From positions 74,520,659 to 74,584,658 of the forward strand of contig CM049313.1 of NCBI GenBank assembly GCA_026874595.1: DNA of 64,000 nucleotides. The letters run 5' to 3'. The notes beneath the pieces are model-generated. The model had not been told where the DNA came from and made no database searches. It saw only the letters and a program-made list of their open reading frames with translations. Made by a program: the position numbers and the translations under genes. Positions 1 through 14,400 of this stretch are shown in pieces; position 1 is the stretch's first letter, and each line of letters starts with the position of its first letter. This stretch comes from Sipunculus nudus (lineage: Eukaryota; Annelida; Sipuncula; Golfingiida; Sipunculidae).

Positions 1-599
1 TATGTTTTAATTCATGCACTACTGGTTATTTCTTTTTCTCTTGTATATATCATATTAATGTAAAATCATTGTGAGGGATTAAATCCAGTCGAATCTGTAA
101 TCTGTAATCTAATATGATATATTACTATTTTGATACATTTGTGTTTATGTATTGTATTATATACTTTACATGTTTTGTTTGGCTTACTAATGCCGTGCTT
201 GGTCTACATAATTATAAGTAGCAGGAGATCATTGTTAATTACTAGTGTAGCTCTAAGCAGGCTACTGATCAGACACAGCTCGAGTGGCTACAATGTACTG
301 TGACCAACTGATTTGCCTGCAGTCAACTCATGCACATTATCACAAGTTCAGTATGCGAGTACACTTCAGAGGTCAAAGGCATGCATACTCAAGTGACAAG
401 CGTTCTCGCAGTAACAGGGTTACTGATAGCGATACTGAGCCCACCTTAGTTTACCTGTAGTGATAGGTAATGCGGGGGTTGTTGGTGTTTTGTAGGCTGC
501 TGGTATGAAGAGCCCCACACCGTAGAAGTGAACCTGTGAGTTAGCGTACATCACTCTGGAACTACTCCTCTTCGCAGGCCTGGGTGGCAGGACGCTAAA
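1..599 (+). other. Upstream flank and probable 5' UTR of the RAI14/UACA-like gene
   Basis: No coding potential is seen. A pyrimidine-rich acceptor-like site (tcctcttcgcag, ending at 577) lies 22 bases before the start codon. The ATG may therefore sit near the start of an exon (578-659), with untranslated exons further upstream. No TATA box or other core promoter element stands out, and the transcription start is not placed. Confidence 0.35.
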
Positions 600-659
600 A
601 TGTCAAAGTCAAACAAAAAGGGCCGTTTTCGTGGGCTTTTCAGGCGCAGCCAAGGAGAG
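600..659 (+). CDS. RAI14: Exon 1: start codon and basic N-terminus (residues 1-20)
   Basis: It starts at the ATG in ctaaaATGtc and encodes MSKSNKKGRFRGLFRRSQGE, a Lys/Arg-rich leader like the MKSLK...FRK start of vertebrate ankycorbin. The donor is GAG|gtgggt, phase 0. No earlier in-frame start is supported. The 13.4-kb intron that follows separates the leader from the ankyrin repeats, so alternative first exons are possible. Confidence 0.75.
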
Positions 660-3600
660 GTGGGTACATGTATTTCAGCTTCATTTCTGCCCTCGTGGAG
701 TTTTGATTGAGGATTACAGTATGTTTGATTAATTCATATCAGGACTTGCCTTTAATGCATCACTGTGCTGGCACATCTTATCAAAGGGATGACAAAGGGT
801 ACTGTGCCTGCTTCAAAAGGTAAGACACAAACATTGATCACTATTCTGAGTTTTCCTACCATGGGATTCCAGTTCTGGAGGATGTCACGTTTTCCACTGT
901 GATGCTTTTCAAGAAAAGCTAAGGAGACACACAGCTGTGATTTTTCATCTTAAAGTATCTATTTATACACATTACCAAAGACTAAGGACTGGTACTTTTT
1001 GTTTGCATTTTCTGAAGGATGACATATTTCATTCATGTTACATGGGGGAAAAAATCTTAGTAAATGCTTCTTTCCCACAGGGTATTGATAAATAGGATTA
1101 TGCTGTTGGTTTTGTAAATTATGTCATAGCTTTGACTGTGATCCTCAGAAAAATAGGGAATGAAGACTGCAACATATTTTTTTCTGCATCCACCAGGACA
1201 TTTTCTATTTCTGTTTTCTTCTGCATCCATCAGGACTTTTTCTGCTTCTGTTATCTCCTGCATCCACCAGGACTTTTTCGGTTTGAACCTGTTTCTTCTG
1301 CATTCATTGGGGCGTTTTCTGTTTTTTTTTCGTCTGCATCTATCAGGACTTTTTCTGCTTCTGTTTTCTTCTGCATCCATCAGGAATTTTTCTGCTTGAA
1401 TCTGTTTTTCCTGCATCCATGGGGGCTTTTTCTGCTTTTTTTTCTTCTGTATACATCAGGACTTTTTTTCTGCTTCTGTTTTCTTCTGCATCCATCAGGA
1501 CTTTTTCTGTTTCTGTTTTCTTCTGTATACATGAGGACTTTTTTTCTGCTTCTGTTTTCTTCTGCATCCACCATGACTTTTTCTGTTTCTGTTTTCTTCT
1601 GCATCCATCAGGACTTTTACTGCTTTTCTTCAAAGTACAGTGACAGTATTACTTGGTAACATTTATGCTCTAGCCATGCAGGTGACATATATTGATTACT
1701 GTTACCATTATATTCAACTTTTTTTAAAATTTCTTGCTTTTGGGAGTGATGTATATTCAAAATTCTAAACAGTTGCATATAATAAGTTAAACATTACCAA
1801 TTATTATTGAACTATTAGGTGCAGATACTAGTATTACATAAAACAACAGTGCCAAGGATAATGATACCATTTTCAACACAGTTTAATTAATTATGTTTAA
1901 TTAGTATCAGGGCTCCTCTTTTCACATCAGCATCAAGCAGCAAGAGTGACAGAAAAGGAGAGGTTGTTCAACAGTTTACTCAGTATCCCCACTTTCACTT
2001 GCCAGCTCTCTGGTCTGTGACCAAGTGAATCAAACTGTGCATAAAAGCTGTTTCCATGTCTGTGTATATGTGTACATGAATGAAAAATCGCTCATATGAT
2101 TTTGTAACTGAGGAGTTTCCATGTGTCAATCAGTGTATATACTATATGTGTATAAAGTGTCTGTGTGAACTTGATCATTTGGGGTAAAATGACGTCAATT
2201 TATCATCTTTTTGTGGAAGACCTGCTAATTCTATGGACAAATATTTACGTCTGCCAGTGCACACACACTTATAATAGCACATGGAAACACACCTTTATTT
2301 CATGCATATAAATACATATGCACACATGGAACCTCAACAGTCTTAGCACTGCATGCATTATTCCACAGCACATGATCATTATGAGCATGAACACCTGAAC
2401 ATCACACACATTTTAAGTAACACCTCAGCACATACTTTGCATGTTAGTTTAAAGTTAAACTGATTGAATATTCTTTAAAACAATGCACCAAAATGTATAA
2501 AATTTAAGTTTTTTACATTTTGGTAAAATTCATCTTATAGGTGTTTACAAAAATGCACATTCAAACAGAAATACCCTAAGGTCACCATCAAGCACATATA
2601 CACACCAGCAATTTTATGTGGATCTGTTGACAGTGATACATGAATGTCATTAACTCCCACCCCATGTCCAAGATCTGCTGAACAGTTTAATGTCCAGTTA
2701 GTTTATGGCTGTTAAGATAGCCCCCTCATTATAGCTACCTTGATTTCAATATTGGCCTATTTTCTTGAGCTCTTATAAAGACAAGCATTGCAGTGGCCTG
2801 AATCAAGGTCAGTTGTGTGGTTCTTCAGTTACAGTTTGTTTAGATGTACAAGTGTTTGCCTCAGATCTGTTTATCTCAACCCTACCCTGCCATCCTTGGT
2901 ATCTTATACCCCATATATAATCATATGAACAGATTTGAAAGATGTTATTTATAGGGCTCTGGAATGTGAATGATGTTCTTATTTGAATAGTGTTTCATGA
3001 TTAATTTGTTATAGTTTAATTTATAATTGTTTAACCAGTAGGTACCCAGTGAAATTTGGTGATTGTTCTCTTGTGCTTAAATATTATCACAAAGTTTGAC
3101 ACTTAAGCTGATGAGGGACCAAAGACCTAATATTAGGTGTAAACCGTCATAACAAAAAACAACATCTATATTTTGCGTTCATCTGGTTCTTCTGAACGTA
3201 GTTGCTAAGTGACATCACATCTGCCATATGTTAGCAGCCTCACTTTGAAAGTTACCTTTTTTTAGAATATTTATGATATTAAACAACCAATCAACAGCTT
3301 TGAATGTAGTTGTTTGAGCATGTGACCAGGGACCTTGCTTTTCATCAGTGGGGTTGAGATGTTGTTTGCAGATCTATTTTGATATTAATGAATTTCTAAA
3401 TATTATGCAAGGAATGGTTCTGGTTTATTCTAGTTAATTAGTTCCTCCATTGTAGCTTACCTTTTTGATCTGATCTGTCAATTTAAGAAGAGATTCACAA
3501 ATTTCAATTTGTCAGACTACAGTAGGGCCCTGCTGTAAAACAGACAATGGAAATCATTTGTACAAATGACAAGGATATTTTATATTTAAAATGTTCATGA

Positions 3601-6600
3601 AAATGATGGGTTTTGACACATCTTTAACATTCATGACCGAAGTACATTCCAGTTTTTCAACTGCTGCTTGTAAAAAGGTTGAACGCAGTGATACCTAAAG
3701 ATGGAAGTTGGGTTTGTATTGTTACACTTTAAATCAAGTTTCATTTTTACTTAGGTGTGTCATTTGTAATTGGTATTGTACAACAGAGTGCTTCAGAATC
3801 ATTGTTTAGTTTGAAAGAAATATTGTGACACTGCCTATTGGGATTGTCACTTGCACTTTTGATAAGAAATAAGAGTTTAAATGGCCATGATGCCCAGCAC
3901 TGTTTCTCTAGATTAGATGAACTGAGAGCTAATGTTGTAGTATTATGTAAAGCAAAAATCTGTTGATTGGCAATTGCTCCTTTGAACTTCATCAGCAGGG
4001 CTTCATGTGCTTAGCTGACAACTGCTGCTTTTTGATTGCATGCATTAACCAACAGAGCTGGTAGTTTTAAAAACTTTTTTATCATGAAACCAGCTATGTG
4101 GTGGAAATCTTACGAATCCTCAGAGTTATGTGGAAAATGTATGGTTTACCAGATGACATAAAGGTGTGGGCACACTCAATACGACGTTCTTATCTCGGAG
4201 GTTAGAAGGGTTCCCTCCATAAGGAGCGGTCCGGTTGCTCATCCACATTCTTCTCGTAGAGCGTACCCTACTTGGACAAGTTCAGGCTCAACCTGATGTC
4301 ATCGAAGAAGCATAATCAGACCTCTTCAGGGTAACTTATGGTACTCGAGGGTACTTTATCACCCTCACCCTCTTACCTGCCTCCCCTTAGCGTTGATTTG
4401 TACCTGATAGAGTAATGTATTAACTGTACCCAAGGTCTGTCAATAACAATTATTACTCCACATGTTGGTCTTGGATCTGTAAGACCACCACCTTCAGCCT
4501 TGCTCAGCATACAAAATTTTCATATTTTTTTCACCTTGTTTTCTTAAGGATCATTGTATATGTTGATTTAGAACCAATTTTTGATTGAACATGCACTTGA
4601 TAATTTCTGACAGAATTGGCTTATGACCTGCAGGTCATTAAATGGCTGTGTGGATTGAATCAGGATAGCAGTAACTATATGATAAGAATTATATGTTATT
4701 ATTATGTCTTACAGTTGTGTGACTTTTTATGGAGTCTTATGGTTATTATTAATTTTCCTTCGAATTCCCAGGAATTATTCTCAGAACACACCTCAGAGGC
4801 TCTATTGATATTTATTTATTGTTTTTCCCTAAAGCCCTTATGGGTTCAAACTTGGGGATTTCATGCAGCTCTAAAGTCCCAAGCCTTATCCACTGGGCCA
4901 TGTCCTTTCTCATCTTGAGGAAAATATCCTCAGTAATTGTTTTGATATTACTTTAGATAATTGTATACTGTAGTATAAGTTTTGTTTGTAATTAAAATCT
5001 TGATAAGCATGCAGCTGAACACAGATTTATGTGAGAGAATACTCCAAGTGATATTGTGTGATATCCAAGTATTGTGGCCTCATTTAAATTAATATACAAG
5101 TGAAAACAGGTCATATATAGCTAAAACTTTGTTAATCAAATTTTCTGCTGGTATCCATGTCACTGTGTCATCTCCTTGCAGAATTTATTGACCAAAATTC
5201 ATTAAAGTTCTCATTAAAACAACTACATGTAATAAACATTTAGACAAGCTGTATTGAGGATAATTGAATTTTTAATCAAATACTCCTAATTGAGGATTTT
5301 ACCATGTATGCTTTATACCAGTAGGTTATGTAAATTCCGATTGTAGGTCAAGTATTTCATTGATATTTTTATATGTTTAAGTTGGAATTGAGATTTATAG
5401 TTAAGACCTTCACACATTGTTTTGTCAATATCTATGAGAAAGAGTCAAGTGCAGCTTATTTTTTTCCAATTTTATATCCAATTCACAAATTTTAGGCCCT
5501 GTTCCTGTATATAAAAAAAAAAAACTGGCCAGTGCTGTTACATCACCTCCATGAGGGGGAAGAGTTTAATGTTTTATTGGTGTTTAATTTGTTTTGTCAG
5601 CTGGATTATGCAAATTTAATCCAAATAAACTGATTTCTACAAAGCTTTAATGAGATTATTGGACCTGCCATTATGAGGAATCTCTTGAATCTGGAGCTAA
5701 ATTGAATCATTATCTTTTTTGTGGATTTCCTTTCTCAACTTCTCACTTGAGAATAAAATATATCGGTTTGGTCAAGTACGCGGAATGTATGTGTCTAATT
5801 TCCAGAAGATAACTCTCCAAATATTATCTCATGACATTCAGAATATACTGAAAAATTTAATGGAAAGTATACCAACTTCATCTCACTAGTGTCTACAGAC
5901 ACCTTGCTTTGGGTCCATTCTTTAATATGGTGTACAAGATTTGTCAGATATTCAGAGAAATTAGGTCTCTGTGACCTTATTCAATGACGTTATATCTGTA
6001 GCAATTCTCCTTGAAAATTAAAGTGACTGTCACAATCAGGAGATGGACCATGCTTCAGTAAAAGATGTTTCACCTCAAATCTAACAGTGCTCAGATTCAA
6101 AGTTAGTAATATCCTAACAAGTACCTCCACTGTCCACTAGACCTTTAAACAATTACTACATGATTTCATGATATATTGATCCTAAGAATTAATCATAAAG
6201 AAAGAAAGAATTGATGCTTGATTACTCATGGAAAGTGTTGTCCTAAAACTGGATCAGGGTCTGCATTATCATTGATAATAAACTTCAGTAGTTCATCATG
6301 CCATGATCAGTCATTCATGCATGAACATGTAACTTATTTATCAGGTAGTTGACCAGTTTTGTAATATAGCTATTGAGTTTTTAGGGTTTGCTTTTAATGC
6401 TTAAAGCTGTTTGACTAGGAGTGTTTGGTGCAGTAAGAAACTGAGATGTAAGTTTACAACCTTAAACTCTTCATAAATTCAAGTACCAAAGAAGTATTTA
6501 ATTTGTAGAAAGTATTAAAAAACACAATGAAAATGTTATGAATTTCTCATTTCTGATTGCAATATTTAATCATTCAATCACGACTCAAAAAAAAAAATTA

Positions 6601-9600
6601 TAAAAATTATTGGTGTGGTCAGAAGAATTTCATCAGAATGCAAATATGAATATTACATTAAACTAAGCCAAATAAGGACCCTGAAGGGTCCTGTAAAGGT
6701 CATTTAATTTTGATCCTCTCAGTGTGTGCCCTTTTACAATTGAATTACATTTTTGTGCCATTATTTTCAATCTATTTCACTTGTTCTTTAGTTCATAAAA
6801 TATCTTCAGCAATAATAAAAAACACTGTTCAGTGTGCTAAAGTCAATGATACAAAAGTATGTGTGTGCCACAGGATTGGAAATTAATTGGTTTATTTTCA
6901 CAAGCAGGTTCTTTGGCATAACTTTGATGCCATGACACAGATCTATGTCTCTGGTGATAGGGGCAATGTAACTGCAGTAGGAAAATACCTGCTGAATGGT
7001 ACTTGGTGCTACTCCAGGTCAACCAGGGGTGGCCCTACAACTTTTCAAATGCTCTGGTATGCCAGGTCACCGTTTATCAAACCTTTATAGGTCAAGGAAT
7101 TGCTTTATTATCACATTTACTTTAACAGATGTCAGCCCGACCAGATTTGCTAGTCTCAGAAGTGGGCTTCTAAGGCTGATGTAACAATATTTGTTCCTAC
7201 TGCAGTGACATGGTGCACTGAGGTTAAATATGGTACTGTATTCCATCAGGCAGGAACATCTGACAGTCTGATTTCAACACTTTCAACACACTCTCTCTCA
7301 GTCTGCCAATTGTAATTGGCTTACTCTCCTTAATACCATCACTATACATGGTCATCATCTTAGTCTACAAAAGTTAATTTTGCAACCAACCTGATGATGA
7401 ACAGTAAAGGGTAAATTAATATTATAATGCTTTAGGTGTTAACATGACTGTCCATGATTATTCTTCTGGTTTACAAATACTAACATTTCTTATTGTTAGG
7501 ATGATGAGGAACAGTAAAAGATTTCTGTGGACTCTAAGTATTAGTCTTTAGTCAATTAAATATCACCCTTCTGGCTGATATATGACTGGATAAACAACAC
7601 CAACAACAGCCAGGAGCAGGGAGGGTGATCTTTAGCAATAAAGATGTAAACTGCAATAATGAATCTAGTTTTGGTGGTCAAAAATTGGAATCACTTGGAA
7701 ATTAATATTCTTGAAATTCTTACTATTACACATATACATATGAGATAATATATTATCTGTTAAGAATTACTAATTCTAAAAATTGGTCCATGGCTGTGCA
7801 TTTACATAATCTGATGAATAAGTCTTGAGGAAAACTATAATTCTGTACAAACAAACATCAGTTTTAATCTAGAATTACAAGCCTGTTATGACAATTTCAT
7901 GTACATATAACCTTGGATGTTGATCAAGCCCATGTGTTTCAGTTCTTGAGCCAATTAAATTAACATTTATATGGTTCAGTTCAATTACACTGAACTGATC
8001 ATCCTAATATTGCCATCATTTTTCCATATTCTGTACAGGTAAGCACTTACCTATGATTATTTTTTTGTCGAGTCTGGTACTGAAAAGTATTGAATACCTT
8101 TTCTTTGTTTTTTTTAGCTTCTCCTGTCTTAACTTCGTAATTATGAGTATTCCTAGTAGTATAGTATATGTATATCCGCAAGTTTCATCTTATAAAACAA
8201 AAACATGTCTTGTACAGGGCTCCACATTCACAGTTAAGCGCTTGCAAGTGAAAGTTCCAGGAAATAGTGAGAGGGCAACTAAAAGTCACCTCCTACTTGC
8301 CTGACTAGGCAAGTGGGTCCAACATAAACCTTTATCAAGGGGCCTGAAAAAGGATGCTTGTGTTCTTAAATACATTCAATGATTGATATAGGGCAAGTAA
8401 AAATTCATGAAGGGCAAGTAAAAGCTAGATGTTACTTGCCTGACTGGGCAGTTACTTCCAAAAGTTAATGTCGAGCCCTGTTGTATCACAAGCTTTAAAG
8501 TCCTTGAATATCCTTTAACCTTTCAAGGGTGCTTAAATTTAGCTAATTTCCAAATTTGTGGAGGAAAAAATTTGAATTTTATGGGTTTTTTTTTTTAATC
8601 AAATGCTTGCTTTTGTTATGAAAGTTGATGGACATTTGTATATGTTGTATATGACTTAAGTTTGGTCACTGGTTTCATAATGCACTTTTTAATTATAGCA
8701 CACTTATAGCAGACATGCTGATAAAAAAGATAAATAAAAAAAGAATGAGAGGATTAAACAGTGGAAGGGATGGTAGAGGGGGCAGTCCAACTTTGACATA
8801 CAAATTCAAGTCCTTTTCAACATTGAAAAGCAAAGTAAACATTTTTTAGGAGCCCTGTTATTCCAGTTCTCACTTGTATTTACTGGAAGTTTATCATTCA
8901 CTCACAGGTTATCAGTTTTTGATGAACTCTTTTTTCAGTTTTTGTTAAACCACCTGAGAGCTTTGATATAATCAAGCATGAGTGATCAAGGAGCTTTGAT
9001 TGACATGGTATATCATTGATCTTGGAAGTTGGATATAATCAACCACATATCTGCTAACTTATCAGAGATCATCTTTCACTCTGTTGCTCAGATATTTAGT
9101 GTAATCTGTGACTGGCACTCAGTGGTTTTGGCTTCTGTACTAATGTTAAACATGAAACAGTTTATTTTTTTTTTTCAAGGCAGCCTAAGCTGATAGGTAG
9201 ACATACATTGGTGAGCTCTGCATTGTTGAATTTGAATTGCATCACAGTTGCTTGAATCCTTATTTCAGGGGGAAATGGGAAGAAACTTGTGTTACTTACT
9301 GTGTTACTTAAATGTATATAACTTACATTGGTGAGCCCTGCATTGGTGAATTTGAATTGCATCACAGTTGCTTGAATCCTTATTTCAGGGGGAAATGGGA
9401 AGAAGTGTGCTTTTGAGCACCTCTTTAGTAACATACGCTGTCTCCGTAAGACAGGTCTATATACTCATATAGTGCACAGTTTCCTCCATTTCTTGATAAA
9501 ACACACCCACAAAGCGGGAATTGTGCAACACTGATTGCATTTTATAGATGGTTTCTTTTTCATCAAGGGGGATTTGGATAAATATATATATATTTCAGTA

Positions 9601-11435
9601 TATTCACCCACATATACCTGTTTTTATCTCTAAAAGTTATTGAATAAATACCAGGACAAGTGTACGAAGAGTCAGGGCCAGAAGTACTGAGAACAAAGTT
9701 GTAAACTTTTGGAGTTTTATGTTTGTAACTTCAAGATGATGAGCATTCAAATGTTTCATCAACATTTTCCATGTTATATTGTAAATTTGTTCCTTCTCTG
9801 TGCCGCTTACTGAGTGGTCCCTCATGTTTTCTTGTCACCCTTCTGACATCCATGTGATTGTGACTCTGGTATTGTCTTCTTTTTCCTTTCTGTAACAAAA
9901 GCCATGGCAGTAAAAACCCTCACTACTCTGCCTGCCTTAAGTAACCAGAACTGCTTATGTTTATTTATGGATTTTTTTTACTTGAAAAAGTCTTTTCCAT
10001 ATGGCTTACCATAATTTTTGTGCATTTGAAATTTGTGAATAAGGATTAAGTCTATAGATGATTACTGTTAATTTGTTTGTGGCTACATACTGTATGAGAA
10101 AATTACAGTTAAGTTTACTTATTTATATGTATTAATATTGTTTCTATGAAATAAAGGTGGCAATGGCTAAGATATGTTTTCTTATATAGTTATCAAGGAA
10201 AATATTACATTGTCATGGAATTGGTGTTTTATATTTCCTGTAGATATAAATATTTTATTTTAGATACTATATCACACTTTGAATATGCAACTTTTAGGCC
10301 TTTAGCTTATTTTATGTCCTAAAGGGGCATTATCAATTTTTATGTTTTAATCATGCGAAATTGAATTTTCTTTTGTATACTTCACCAGCTGATTACAGTG
10401 CCATCTATCAGATGGTTTCCAGTGTATCAAAGGTAACTAGTCCAAAATACAGTATCCCTGAGCCTGTTCATGAGCAAGTAATATGCTGGTTAAGATTTAT
10501 ATTTGTCCATTTTGAGTTTGTTCTTTGCGTGACAAGACTTCAATGTTGTTGTCCGAGACACCTGGCTGATAAGCCTCAGTTTTAGACAGCTGATAATGCT
10601 AGCATTATGGTCCACAAGTATGCATGGCATGCAGGTTGATTTCACCTGAGTCCAGAGGGCATCATTATATATACCGGGGCATCATTTACAACCCAGATGA
10701 GGAGATTACCTGCCTGTTTGAATTTGATAGCGGGTGTGTACTGTACACTTAAAGGGATGAATGCTGGCTGCAGTATGGTCTTAGCCAATTGCTGTTCAAT
10801 TACACATAATAACTACAGGTGTGAAACAAACATGAACAGGTATGCAGGTGACAGACAGCCACCACAGGTTCTATTACCTGTATGACACAGGTGTGCATTA
10901 ATAGCTGACTCGGACACAGCTACGGCAGAAGGGGTGGGGACCACCATAAAATTTAACCAAAAAAACATAACACCATAAAAACTGTTAACTTTTTTTATAT
11001 AGTGAGGGTATTTGATTGTAAAGCCATCTAGGGTTTTGGTTCCAATAAATGATATATAACAGTAGTTATTTACAATTTGTTTGATTAAAAGTTTGCTGCA
11101 AAGCTCAAGTAACAGCCAGTGGAAATGAGATTGAACCTTTAGTGCTTTAACCATAGGAGTAATTAGGGCATACAGACCCCCCCCCCCCCCCCCCCCGCCT
11201 CACCACTTCTTAATTATATGGCCATAAACTGATAATTCCTAATTTTTTCCATAATAAAACAGTCATGTGCATACAAAACAATATAGGTAAAGACTCTGTC
11301 TGGAGCTGGTTATGTTTATATACTTACATTTGTGTTTAGTGTATTACAAAACAAAATAATATTGACATATGAATTGGACAAAATACTGTTTTATTTACCT
11401 TTTTTGATTGAAAATCAAAATAATCAGCATGTATG

Positions 11436-11499
<64 letters not shown>

Positions 11500-14400
11500 A
11501 AGGAATATTCATTTTGAAACATTAGATGATTACCAGGTAGATGACTAACAGCCAAATGAATGACTCCTGTAAATCTCAAATTACTTTATTTTAGTTTCAT
11601 GAAGCTAAGTTGTGTACCACTTAATTGGAAAATACTTCTGCCAAGAAGCTGGAAAAATTACCTCTGTGGATACTGTTATCATATATAGGTTGTTTCTTCA
11701 TGTGTTAATTTGTTTTCTCACATGATATACAAAAAATATAAATTCCAGTATTTATTGAGAAATCTGCCATTAAATATATTGTGGACTTATAGATGGAGGT
11801 GCAAGTTCATCTGGTATCTTTTTGTACATCTGTCAAAGGGAAAGTGACTGGGACTGACAGCTAGTGGGGAAAATTGGTACTGCTAAGACAGGTGTTTCTT
11901 GAGTCATGGATTTGTTGATTTAATTGTAAGAGGACCTGCTCTGTGAGGGTTTATGAAATGCTTCGTATAAATAAAACTCAGTGAACATCATGAAAACAGT
12001 ATTTCTTAGTTGTCAGTAACATGTCTGTGCATGCACCTTATATGTAAGTGTATATTTATTTTACAGACATCGAAGACAGCCCTTCCTAATACATAAAACA
12101 AAACTGAGTAGTTTTTTATAAGTGTTAACTTCCACAGAGTGCAAGGAAATGTCAAATTATAAGTGCAGCATTAAGCTATTTCCATACTAATACTGCAGGT
12201 ATATAACCTAGTAACGGATGACATGAGTTGCTGTGCTAAGAGTCATGTATATTTTATGCCAAGGAAAGAAGGGGTGCCTTATAGGTGTTTAAGCATGAAT
12301 GGTAGGGTGCAGAATAGATGATTGACCTACCTTAATTAGACAGGTTTCCTTATTTGTTATTATAGTTCATTTCTTGTCTGTATTTTGCTATTTTTTTAAA
12401 GGGGCCCAATCACCTATAAAGCATGTTGATTTATCACAAAAAATACCAAATTCCTTTTAAATTAAACTATACCTGCTAAAATATTGCCTTGAAACTGTTA
12501 GTTTACTCCTCCTGTAAATGAGTGTTAAAAACAGTTGCCAGGGCATGATCACAGGTGTCAACATAAACTCAAGGCATGGTGCTGTGTGCATTGCAGAGCA
12601 CACACACTTGTCAATCAGAAGAAGCCCTGGCTGACTTGGCCGAAAAATGTAATATACATGTGTTCCCACTGGCTGAAATAAGGCATGTTGCAGCTCAAAA
12701 TTTGACCTCTGGTCGCACTGCCATGTTATGGTAAACAGACAAACATGGACTGTGTTTACTAACACTCAGAGCCATAACAAGGTCTTAAACAGCCTTATGC
12801 AAAGTACTGAGACTGTGTGCTGGGATAGTTATGCTGGGAAAAAGTTTTTATAAAACAAAACTGAACTGATAGTGTGAAAGAATAGGCCTTATATTTCTTA
12901 AATATAAATTATTAAAAATTCATTATTTAATGCTGGTAAGACTGCATTTTCCAGGCTGTAAGGTAATATGCAATGTCTGGCAATATTCAGATCACATCAT
13001 CCAAAGTTAAAGATAACATAAACTGTCTGACACTGCTTATAGGTGGCATATATATGGTAAGTTTTGAGACCATGTGCATTGTCCAGTTTGGGCATGATTC
13101 TCTCCACCAAGCTGCCATTTAATATATGATGACTGAACATGTTTGTGTCAAATTGATAAAAAACGTTCGTGCCACCCAAGTTTTATATTTGCTTCCCCTT
13201 TAACCAGGGTTCTCTGGCCTCGGGCCTTGCCATCAATGCAGTAGTTGACCGCAGTGTGTGATACCACCAGCTGTCAAAAACTCAGATCATATTGTTATAT
13301 TATCATTAGAATGGTAAGTTGTAGTAGTAACTGGTGTTGTTTCTATGTGTCAAATGTAATAATACTTTAACTTTTTCAGGTCAGAAATTAAAATCCTTAT
13401 TGTCCTACTGGGGGCTGTATTTAAACAACATTCTTATGTCACAACTTTTCAGAAATTTGATAAGCAAATTGATGATGATAAACAGTTATTTTACCCCAGT
13501 GTATTTCTTGAATTATGATGCATGCAGCTGAAATAAGGTTCAGCTGTTTATTTTTTGTATAAGTGATTATGATGAAAAATATATATATCTTCAGTTCGGA
13601 AAAAACAATTTTGCATATTCAGAAGGATGCAAACTCCTGCTTCTTAGTTTCAGCTGATCGTATCATCAAAGCTTTTTATATTGTTCATATGCCATTGGCA
13701 CTATCTATTGATTAAGGGCATTTTATTAAAGGGCTTCTGGATACAGGGAATTGTCTTTCATGGGTAGTAATAATTTAGAAGTCAAGAAATTATCAGAGTT
13801 AATCAGTGTGGCAACTGAGTTTGCAGTGTCATTCCTCATGATCAAGTTTTATCATCATCAGTAAATTACATCTGCATCGATACAGTTAATCATTAATAAT
13901 TACTTATGATTTATTAATGGACATATAAGTTTAGGCTGGGTTGTATTGTTTATATGACATGTATGCATGTTTATACCCGGTTGTTTCTATGACTGATTAA
14001 TTATTGTCATGGTGATGTTGTATGTTTCCATGGTTACAGCCTGTGGAGCATATGAACAAGCAAGATGAGAAGCTGCTGAGAGCTGTAGAGTCTGATGACA
14101 TCACCAAAATAGACCTGCTCCTGACCAATCTCAAGAAACCAGCTTCTGCCACCAAACTAGACTCCCAGGGAAGCACAGCGTAAGTCCCGCAACTCCTCAG
14201 CAGAAGTCCTTGGTCACTGCATCATCTTAAAACAAAACAGAGTACATAACATAAACTTACAGTCTCAATGACACTTTAATTGTATCCGCCAAAACAGAGT
14301 TTGCGGATACTATGTTTTCAGCTGCACGCCGCCGCCGCCGCCGCCGCGTAGGTGTCCGGAGAACTCCTCTGTAACCGCTGGGCGGAATTTTACGAAACCC

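Larger units (their letters stand above)
660..14039 (+). other. Intron 1 (13.4 kb)
   Basis: The intron runs from donor gtgggt to acceptor ttccatggttacag. It contains a 38-bp minisatellite (1180-1625), an inverted-repeat element (8215-8480), an 80-bp direct repeat (9205-9406), a run of 20 C (11177-11196) and an AT microsatellite (11441-11496). The segment at about 4160-4450 is less AT-rich than its surroundings and has no recognised identity. The rest is unique-looking AT-rich sequence with no exon I could support. Confidence 0.7.

Noticed and set aside
1057-1659. Open frames on both strands through the 38-bp repeat
   Set aside because: They arise because the repeat lacks stops in several frames; residues are repetitive and no splice or start context supports a gene.
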